From an uncultured Phycisphaerales bacterium (GTDB lineage Bacteria > Planctomycetota > Phycisphaerae > Phycisphaerales > UBA1924), in contig CALMQD010000440.1 of NCBI GenBank assembly GCA_937871415.1, forward strand, positions 1-20,251: 20,251 nucleotides of DNA, given 5' to 3'. The notes beneath the pieces were generated by a model, which was not told the DNA's origin, did not search any database, and saw nothing but the letters and a program-made list of their open reading frames with translations. Position numbers and translations under genes: made by a program. Shown here piece by piece: positions 8,001 to 12,981 of this stretch (positions within the stretch are counted from its first letter, which is position 1; every line of letters starts with the position of its first letter).

Positions 8001-9149
8001 CCGTTCGGCGTGCAGGTCGGCATCCGCTCGACGCGTGCCGTCACCCGCGAGACCGGCGGCTTCGGCAAGTACCTGATGAACGAGCAGTACAACTACTCGA
8101 CCGGCCAGCAGGTGAACTACCGCGACGACTTCGAGAAGATGCTGCGCGAGAAGTGGGGCGCGGCCTTCGACATTGCCAGCATCACGTTCCACAAGCCGAT
8201 GCTCCAACCGCTGTCGGCCGGGCGCGAGGGGTGGGAGTTCACGCCGCTGGCGTATGTCCTGATGAAGGCCAAGGACGCGAAGACCGACCGGCTGCCGCCG
8301 CTGAAACTGGACATGGACTTCGCCGACGGCGGCGGGTTGGTCGTCCTGCCGGTGACCTCCGACGTGGTCGCGCTCGACGCGCGAACGACCCCGGCGCCGC
8401 GCGAGATCGCCGAACTGGCGATCGAGCAGGTGCTCGACGATCGCGAGGCGCCGACCGGCGTCGTGCGGCTGGAGGTTCGGGCGACCGGGAAAGGGCTGAT
8501 CCCGGCTTACGACCGCCTGCTGACGAGCGATTTCGGGCCCCAGCTCGCGCCCGCGTCCATCGAAGACCACGGCGTGAGCATCACCGAACTCGACGTATCG
8601 ACCGGCAAAGTCGTGCCCGTCGCCGAGCGGACGTGGACGGTCACGCTCAAGCCGCGAGCGGGCGCCGGCGCCGATTTCTTCGCGTTCCCGACGGCGGCGC
8701 AGGCGAGCGCGAAGCTGAGCAACAAGCGGTACAGCGACGCCGACGTGGTGGATGCGCCCCCATCGCTCACGATCGCTGCGGTCGGATCCGGCGGCTCGGG
8801 CGCGTGGCCCTGGATGGTCGGCGCGGGTGTGCTGGCCGTCGGCACGATCGCGGGCGTGGTCCATCGCCGCCGCTCGCGCTCGAAGTCGATTGAGACGCCG
8901 GATTCCTCGTGGCGCATCCCCGAAGTCGTTACGCCGGTCGGCGCGATCTCGATGCTCCGTCGCGTCGCGTCACTGAACGGGAGCGTGCTGTCTCTCGAGG
9001 AGCAGCGTGACCTGGATTCCCAGATTTCCGGCCTGGAGCGTGTGTACTTCGCCCCCGCGGGCTCGGGTCCGGGTTCGGGCCCGCACGCCCCGGCGCCCGA
9101 CGAACTCAAGGCGATCGTCGCTCGGTGGGTGGACAAGGTCCCGAAGTGA
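5028..9149 (+). CDS. Giant exported protein with C-terminal membrane anchor, function unknown
   Basis: I do not recognise the family of this 1373-residue protein. The start ATG 5028 has GAAGGA 7 nt upstream. A long signal peptide ends at ANA|QPR (cleavage near residue 44). Next come an acidic run (DDEDDGEDLLAEDGG, about 70-84), a low-complexity Ala/Gly/Pro/Asp linker (about 130-260) leading into a charged helix, and a long mostly helical region (about 270-980) that may be a TPR-like solenoid. Two Gly/Tyr-rich insertions sit at about 570-581 and 669-687. The following region (about 980-1255) looks beta-rich. A single membrane helix (about 1261-1280, ending HRRRSRSK) is followed by about 90 cytoplasmic residues. 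It lies 101 bp after the TPR gene on the same strand and may be part of the Bat-like unit. The combination of solenoid, beta domain and C-terminal anchor could be a BatD/BatE-like fusion, but that is speculative. Confidence 0.85.
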   Translation: MTSATHSAIRHSRAITASATRVRLCAGLAIGVSLIGGFAGTANAQPRVSRAMFSMPSMPGTARYNRPAQDDEDDGEDLLAEDGGRMGRMEQPKMPKTDLGRAIIQGDITRDARSVLAARAKLASEAREKLLAPPKAEDSNEHGGERNAAPGAGPVDAAPAERLPDPNPGAAAATPGTPISPEQFIAMMSQDMPPEARAEALEAISRAQATGGAAAMGEDDPTGAAADDEGGEGDGAPDAPDAGGGKPGADADKTPEAVKKRREQQERTRKQAEHFRLLIVAGEWDDVGRMLKDDVKDDAEAIYEWMLTNLLGADSALVPDEIIEISDASPVEMNDRLISKLGGLLKATQSRGCQAGAVAARIAQGTRHFGGQDPVKRKRAAGLLVAAGLPIQAQSYLAPISTARQEQDVELLNLYAIYYAALAKERTGQERDAAVESAFGIALESLGIEKSPARERSKAIAIALSLIHDMPADAGDTFLRSLFVKESDTGWEAIERINRRCQNLRMRGSAPDKRMQNLNLVQRVGRAILANPPETIAAWRTGLNMLTLTIMDEAEFTRASAGQAAARARYNPYGYDEYGGGADRLQPIPADQLGKALPDARWLLAIDAGLAAKLELMAASTAAGAGDTQGVLDMIRPIVATDPERARKLAEALLAAWPAYVGGGRTEEYDPYGGGYGYGYPRYGGYGSTGAVPLTRAKQQRNLEKLHELVKAMNDLHIPNLPADGVVSAFAASYSPAEVYTREHIELVFGDIEGLDNATRMKIAGKMREQLASAWRSPQVQEQAGTKRSNAEMAAEVLRGYDLARELAGNGADTWERLTLDGDLYYDQAEFVYGQSQDMTTYDGLRSEAFNRYRRAATMYKDSLASGKTKPSARVYVQWFSAALGASDLGFLTRQDRPDLQQVDDVRSALAELPGDFAAKHVGLFAQEIMRATDRMNPELKPRFLTEACRVIGDHPDGKAARDKLAYYDDLDKEVELAAVLDSTSAVGVNEPFGVQVGIRSTRAVTRETGGFGKYLMNEQYNYSTGQQVNYRDDFEKMLREKWGAAFDIASITFHKPMLQPLSAGREGWEFTPLAYVLMKAKDAKTDRLPPLKLDMDFADGGGLVVLPVTSDVVALDARTTPAPREIAELAIEQVLDDREAPTGVVRLEVRATGKGLIPAYDRLLTSDFGPQLAPASIEDHGVSITELDVSTGKVVPVAERTWTVTLKPRAGAGADFFAFPTAAQASAKLSNKRYSDADVVDAPPSLTIAAVGSGGSGAWPWMVGAGVLAVGTIAGVVHRRRSRSKSIETPDSSWRIPEVVTPVGAISMLRRVASLNGSVLSLEEQRDLDSQISGLERVYFAPAGSGPGSGPHAPAPDELKAIVARWVDKVPK

Positions 9150-9162
9150 CGGGCCAGGAAAG

Positions 9163-9236
9163 CGTCCCGGGGGCGATTCGAACGCCCGACCTGCCGCTTA
9201 GAAGGCGGCCGCTCTATCCAACTGAGCTACCGGGAC
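9163..9236 (-). tRNA. tRNA-Arg (anticodon UCU)
   Basis: The - strand folds into a full cloverleaf of 74 nt. The acceptor stem GTCCCGG pairs perfectly with CCGGGAC. The D stem is GCTC/GAGC. The anticodon stem GCCGC/GCGGC encloses the loop CTTCTAA, which places TCT as the anticodon (reads AGA, Arg). The T arm is GGGCG-TTCGAAT-CGCCC. The discriminator base is G and no CCA is encoded. The gene ends only 13 bp from the stop of the giant gene, to which it is convergent. AGA should be a rare codon in DNA this GC-rich. Confidence 0.95.
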
Positions 9237-9244
9237 ACGCCCAT

Positions 9245-9250
9245 ATCGTA
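9245..9250 (-). promoter_or_regulatory. Possible -10 element for the tRNA-Arg gene
   Basis: TACGAT on the - strand lies 8 nt before the mature tRNA 5' end, which is where a -10 box of a tRNA gene would be expected. No convincing -35 hexamer is visible at 16-18 nt upstream, so this is a weak call. Confidence 0.25.
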
Positions 9251-9385
9251 GTGTCCGGTTCTCCTCCCTGCGCCGAACACACCCGAGGGTCTCTGGGCGA
9301 CGGCGACACGCGGGGCTTTCTCGGACGCCCGTCGCCCCGGCATCCCGCACTCGCCACGGGCCCGGGAGAGGCAACAATCCAGTCC

Positions 9386-10477
9386 ATGCGCGCTGAACAG
9401 GGCACCGGTTCCGTGATCGAGACACCGCCGATCGGCGCGGGCGTCGTTGAGCCCAAACTGCTCGCCGCGGCGACGCTCTCGGGGCAGCTGTCTTCGATCT
9501 TCGAACTGACCAAACCTCGGATCACCAAACTGGTGGTGGTCACGTCGGGCGTGGGGTTTGCGCTGGCCGCGATGCGCCGGTCGTGGACGCCCGGCGACGT
9601 GGCGATCGCGGGCCTGGGGTGCATCGCGGGCACGGCGCTCTCGAGCGCCGGCGCGAGCGCGCTGAACATGTGGTGGGAACGCCGGCGCGACGCTTCGATG
9701 AAACGAACAGCGACGCGCCCCCTTCCCGAGAACCGACTCTCCCCGGCGGCGGCGCTCACCTCGGGCCTGTTGCTCAGCGTGGTCGGCGTGCTGGTGCTGA
9801 GCCTGCTGTGCGGGCCGGCGCCGGCGCTTGTGTCGCTGGTGACGATCGCGCTGTACGTGTTGATCTACACGCCGCTCAAGACCGTCACGACCCTCAACAC
9901 CATCGTCGGTGCGGTGCCGGGGGCGCTGCCGCCGCTGATCGGCTTCACGACCGGGGCGGCGTGGGCGCCGATGATGCTGATGCGCGCCGACGAGGCGGCG
10001 GCTCGCGCCGAGCTGAGTATGGCGTCGCTCCTCGATCCGGCCGGGTGGTCGCTGGTGGTCCTCATGACGGTGTGGCAGATCCCCCACTTCCTCGCCCTGG
10101 CCTGGATGTACAACGAGGACTATGCCCAGGGGGGCTACCGGATGCTGCCGATCGAAGACCCGGACGGTCGCCGGACCACCGCGGCGATCGTGCTCTGGGG
10201 GGTGGCGCTGCTCCCGTGTGTGCTGGCGCCGGTGGTGCTCTGCCGCGACCTGCTCGGTCCGCTCTATGCGGCGATCGCGGGAGTATCCACGGCGCTGTTC
10301 CTGTTTCTGTGCGTGCGGCTCCTGAAGGACCGGAGCCGCGCCAGCGCCCGGCGCGTGTTCCTGGGTTCGATCAGCCACCTCCCGCTGATCCTGCTGGTGA
10401 TGATGGCGGACGCGGCGCTGCACCGCTTCGTGCTCGGCTTGGGAAGCCCGATGACCGTCGGGGCGGGCTTTCCATGA
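9386..10477 (+). CDS. ctaB: Heme o synthase (protoheme IX farnesyltransferase)
   Basis: This 363-residue polytopic membrane protein of the UbiA prenyltransferase superfamily transfers a farnesyl group to heme b to make heme o, needed for heme-copper oxidases. CtaB/CyoE signatures appear in order: ELTKPRITKLVVV at the first helix, the prenyl-diphosphate-binding loop NMWWERRRDASMKRT with RPLP (from residue 94), YTPLKTVTTLNTIVGAVPGA, and VWQIPHFLALAWMYNEDYAQGGYRMLP (near 230-257). In the NxxxDxDxD-like loop the first acid is Glu98 and the next acidic position of E. coli CyoE is Arg100; Asp102 is kept. The open frame runs back through the tRNA, so ATG 9386 is chosen because it follows the tRNA and leaves the expected short N-terminal extension. 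The upstream GGAGAGG (9364-9370) is rather distant. Oxidase genes are not seen nearby. Confidence 0.92.
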   Translation: MRAEQGTGSVIETPPIGAGVVEPKLLAAATLSGQLSSIFELTKPRITKLVVVTSGVGFALAAMRRSWTPGDVAIAGLGCIAGTALSSAGASALNMWWERRRDASMKRTATRPLPENRLSPAAALTSGLLLSVVGVLVLSLLCGPAPALVSLVTIALYVLIYTPLKTVTTLNTIVGAVPGALPPLIGFTTGAAWAPMMLMRADEAAARAELSMASLLDPAGWSLVVLMTVWQIPHFLALAWMYNEDYAQGGYRMLPIEDPDGRRTTAAIVLWGVALLPCVLAPVVLCRDLLGPLYAAIAGVSTALFLFLCVRLLKDRSRASARRVFLGSISHLPLILLVMMADAALHRFVLGLGSPMTVGAGFP

Positions 10478-11466
10478 GCCCTGTGCATCCGATGGCTTCC
10501 ACTCCAAGGACCCACGAGCATGCGCACCACCCCGCGCCAGAATCCTTGAAAGGATCCCGGGTGGTCGTGCTCCGCAATCCGCGGTCGGGGCGCGAGCACG
10601 CCCTTCGCAAAACCGGGACGATGATCGAAGAGGTGCGTCGCGCCGGGCACCACGTCGAACTGATCGACCTGACCCCGGGGCTCGACCCCGGCGCGCTCGA
10701 ACGGGCGCTGGACACGGCCGCGGCGCTGGTCCTTGTCGGCGGCGACGGCACGGTTCACCACGCGCTCGAGCTGGCGACACGTCGCGCCGTGCCGATCTAC
10801 CACGTGCCGATGGGCAACGAGAACCTTTTCGCCCGCGAGTTTGGGATGACCGCCTCCTCGCAACCCCTGCTGGCCCGGCTGCAGGCCCGGACCGCGCGCT
10901 CGATCGACCTGGGCGCCGCAACACTCGGCAGTTGCGTGGAAGGATCGCCCGTTCAATCGCGACTCTTCGCGCTCATGCTCAGTGTCGGCTTCGACGCGGG
11001 CGTGGTGGAACGTGTGTGCGCGGCCCGTCGCGGCGGCGTGACACGGAGCACATACGTCGCGCACGGGCTGAGGGAGTTCCTTCATCCCCGTTGGACGCCG
11101 CTCACCGTCGTAGCGGACGGTCGATCGATCGTGGCTTCGCGGCCCGGGCTGCTGATCGTTGCGAACAGCCGTCACTACGCCGCGGGGCTGAACCCGGCGC
11201 ACAGCGCGCGGGTGGATGATGGCCTTCTGGACGTGGTGTTCATGCCGATGGCCTCCCGCCGACGGCTCGTCTTCTGGCTCGCGTCGATGCTGCTCCGAAA
11301 CTTCGGGCGGCGAGACGGGCTGATCGAAACGCGGGCCCGACGGGTGGAGGTCCGGACGTGCGGCCAGACCGAAGCCCCGGTCCAGATCGACGGCGAAGCA
11401 GCGGGCCGATGGTCGCGGATCGAGATCGACGTACGTCCCGGCGCTCTTCGGGTTCTGAGCGATTGA
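10474..11466 (+). CDS. Diacylglycerol/sphingosine kinase-like lipid kinase (YegS/DagK family)
   Basis: This 330-residue protein has the DAGK catalytic fold. N35-P-R-S-G is the first nucleotide-binding loop. GGDGT at 89-93 is the ATP-binding signature. PMGNENLFAREFG (from about 112) occupies the position of the usual 'PlGTaNdfAr' loop. A C-terminal half follows with VDDGLLDVV (from 247), the typical DDGxLD motif. Such enzymes phosphorylate diacylglycerol or a related lipid and act at the inner membrane face; the lipid here cannot be predicted. Differences from consensus are His-His after GGDGTV instead of Asn-Glu, and Asn115 in place of the Thr of the GT-N loop. A His-rich N-terminal extension of about 28 residues precedes the domain. 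The ATG overlaps the ctaB stop as ATGA, so the two are translationally coupled. Confidence 0.85.
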   Translation: MSPVHPMASTPRTHEHAHHPAPESLKGSRVVVLRNPRSGREHALRKTGTMIEEVRRAGHHVELIDLTPGLDPGALERALDTAAALVLVGGDGTVHHALELATRRAVPIYHVPMGNENLFAREFGMTASSQPLLARLQARTARSIDLGAATLGSCVEGSPVQSRLFALMLSVGFDAGVVERVCAARRGGVTRSTYVAHGLREFLHPRWTPLTVVADGRSIVASRPGLLIVANSRHYAAGLNPAHSARVDDGLLDVVFMPMASRRRLVFWLASMLLRNFGRRDGLIETRARRVEVRTCGQTEAPVQIDGEAAGRWSRIEIDVRPGALRVLSD

Positions 11467-11499
11467 TCCGATGGCTGGATCGGCGACCGATGCGCCCGG

Positions 11500-12528
11500 T
11501 TACTGGAGTTCCGCGTTGGGCAACTTGTACGGCGAGTTGAACGGCCCGAGGAAGAACCACCAACTCTGCGTCGGCGATTTGAGTTTGGAGCGCGTCGGGG
11601 CGTACATCGACGGGTCGGCGCTCTTGACGTTGTCGAATGACTCGACGTGGCCGTCGAACATGCCCGCGTTCATGCGCTTGGCGTGGCGCAGCGAGATGCT
11701 CTTGAGAATTGCGCTGGGCTGATACCCGCGTGACGCCTCGCGCAGGTAGTTCTCTCCCGAACCCATGAACGAGTTGCCGCGTGAGAGGAAGTTGCCCTGC
11801 GGCGAGCCGACGAGCCCCGAACCGTTCGAGCTCGTGCTGTAGTCGAATCCGTTGATCGAATCGTTCCAGTAGCGTGCACCTTCGAACGACATGATCTTGG
11901 CCGACGGCAGTGTGCCGATGAGGTCGATGCGCGGCGAGTACCCGTTCGGGAGTGTGATCGGTTCTCCGGAAGGCAGCGCCTCGGTCGATCGCCCCCCGAC
12001 GCTCGTGCGGTTGGTCGGATAGAACTGGAAATACGCGGGGGTCAGGTAGCTGAGCGTGTACGGGTGCTCGCCGCGGGCGTTCATCGGCAGCGCCGGGCCG
12101 TTGAACCGCAGACCGTAGCGCACCGTGTTCGACGGGCACCGGAACTTGGTCATGCAGATCGCCTCGAACTTCGCCGCCTGATCGTTCGGCAGTCCGAGAG
12201 AGTCTCCGAGAAGCGGCGACACGTAATCCCAGTCCTGGCAGGGCGTGGAAGCGCCCGGGCTGTACGCCCAGTTCTGCTGCAGATCGGAGCCCGAAGTGTT
12301 CGGCCCGACGAGGAACCCCTTGTTGTCGGTCTCGTAGGCCGCCAGCGCCAGCACGACGCTCCGCACGTTGGCCTCGCACACCACCGCCCGCCCCGCCTCG
12401 CGCGCGCCCGAGAGCGCCGGCAGCAGGAGGCCGACGAGGATGCCGATCACCGCGATGACGACGAGCAGCTCGATGAGCGTGAACGCTGATCGCGCCCGGG
12501 TTTGGATGTACCTGATCGTTCCGGCCAT
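11500..12528 (-). CDS. Prepilin-like protein with N-terminal methylation motif and H-X9-DG motif
   Basis: This 342-residue protein has a 15-residue basic leader ([15 protein letters not shown]) followed by [20 protein letters not shown], the type IV prepilin / type II pseudopilin N-terminus with Glu at mature position 5. Residue -1 is Ala rather than Gly, which is common for planctomycete proteins of this type. H282 and D292-G293 in [18 protein letters not shown] give the H-X9-DG motif of the planctomycete prepilin-like group. The globular part between them is not recognised further. ATG 12528 is fixed by an in-frame TGA at 12532-12534 and by GGAGTG (12533-12538). A prepilin peptidase is required, but none is in the window, nor are other pilus or secretion genes. 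The stop is 33 bp from the convergent lipid kinase gene. Confidence 0.9.
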   Translation of the reverse strand: MAGTIRYIQTRARSAFTLIELLVVIAVIGILVGLLLPALSGAREAGRAVVCEANVRSVVLALAAYETDNKGFLVGPNTSGSDLQQNWAYSPGASTPCQDWDYVSPLLGDSLGLPNDQAAKFEAICMTKFRCPSNTVRYGLRFNGPALPMNARGEHPYTLSYLTPAYFQFYPTNRTSVGGRSTEALPSGEPITLPNGYSPRIDLIGTLPSAKIMSFEGARYWNDSINGFDYSTSSNGSGLVGSPQGNFLSRGNSFMGSGENYLREASRGYQPSAILKSISLRHAKRMNAGMFDGHVESFDNVKSADPSMYAPTRSKLKSPTQSWWFFLGPFNSPYKLPNAELQ

Positions 12529-12860
12529 GGTTCACTCCGTGGGCGCCGCGCGAGTCCGTGCACGCTCGGCCATGGTTGTAGACGCGATCTCGCTGTTGGA
12601 CAGCGCAGCATCCGTGAAGACTTCGCTAAGCGGGCGGGTTGATCACGAGTTTCATGGTGACTCCCGGTGCGCGAGCGTGTGCGCCGCGCGGCAGAATCGA
12701 CAGCGCGACACTCACACATGATTCGCGCGACCTGAACGCACGTTCGCTGGCTTATTCACGCGAGCGATCTAGGCTGCTCACTCGACGACTCCGCCTGCTG
12801 CGCGATCAGCGCATCGGCGCGGCAGCGGGCTCGTTCGAAGAGGTTCGTCGCATCGACAGG

Positions 12861-12892
12861 GCCCGAGAAGCGAGGCATCACGCCTCGCGGGC
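12861..12892 (+). other. Inverted repeat in the presumed 5' leader of the GACC-repeat gene
   Basis: GCGAGGC (12870-12876) pairs with GCCTCGC (12882-12888) around a 5-nt loop. GCCC (12861-12864) and GGGC (12889-12892) extend it across a one-sided GAGAA bulge. It lies about 90 nt before the start codon and is not followed by T residues, so it is more likely a leader structure or chance in GC-rich DNA than a terminator. Confidence 0.3.
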
Positions 12893-12968
12893 GCTGTCGG
12901 CTCGCGCCGGATCGGGGCGGGGCGGCGGCGACCGGTCCGGGCACCGGGGTGCATTTTCCAGACTTGTC

Positions 12969-12974
12969 AGGAGG
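12969..12974 (+). promoter_or_regulatory. Strong ribosome binding site for the GACC-repeat gene
   Basis: AGGAGG is spaced 7 nt from ATG 12982 (4 nt from the adjacent GTG 12979). It excludes the upstream in-frame ATG at 12949 as the start and leaves a signal peptide that begins MKNRLCTW. Confidence 0.8.
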
Positions 12975-12981
12975 ATCCGTG

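Larger units (their letters stand above)
12529..12981. other. Divergent intergenic region between prepilin-like gene and GACC-repeat gene
   Basis: About 450 bp without a supported gene. It must hold the promoters of both flanking genes, but I see no convincing sigma-70 pair. On the - strand there are two mini-ORFs before the pilin: MKLVINPPA at 12626-12655, with GGAG 5 nt before its ATG, and a 13-codon frame starting at ATG 12573 and ending in the TGA that abuts the pilin start. The 11-mer CGGCCATGGTT occurs at 12522-12532 and 12567-12577, covering both ATGs. A longer open frame on the + strand runs through this region into the next gene's wrong frame and looks spurious. Confidence 0.6.

Noticed and set aside
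5565..8864. Very long open frame on the - strand under the giant gene
   Set aside because: The 1099-residue product is rich in Arg, His and Val with no domain. It is antisense to a gene with a signal peptide, a good ribosome binding site and a membrane anchor. Long antisense frames are common in DNA this GC-rich.
9125..9385. Upstream extension of heme o synthase
   Set aside because: The frame stays open through the tRNA-Arg gene, but a coding start inside a tRNA is implausible, and the extension matches nothing in CtaB.
11464..11500. Possible bidirectional terminator between lipid kinase and prepilin-like gene
   Set aside because: Only a 5-bp GATCC/GGATC stem with a 7-nt loop and no T-run.
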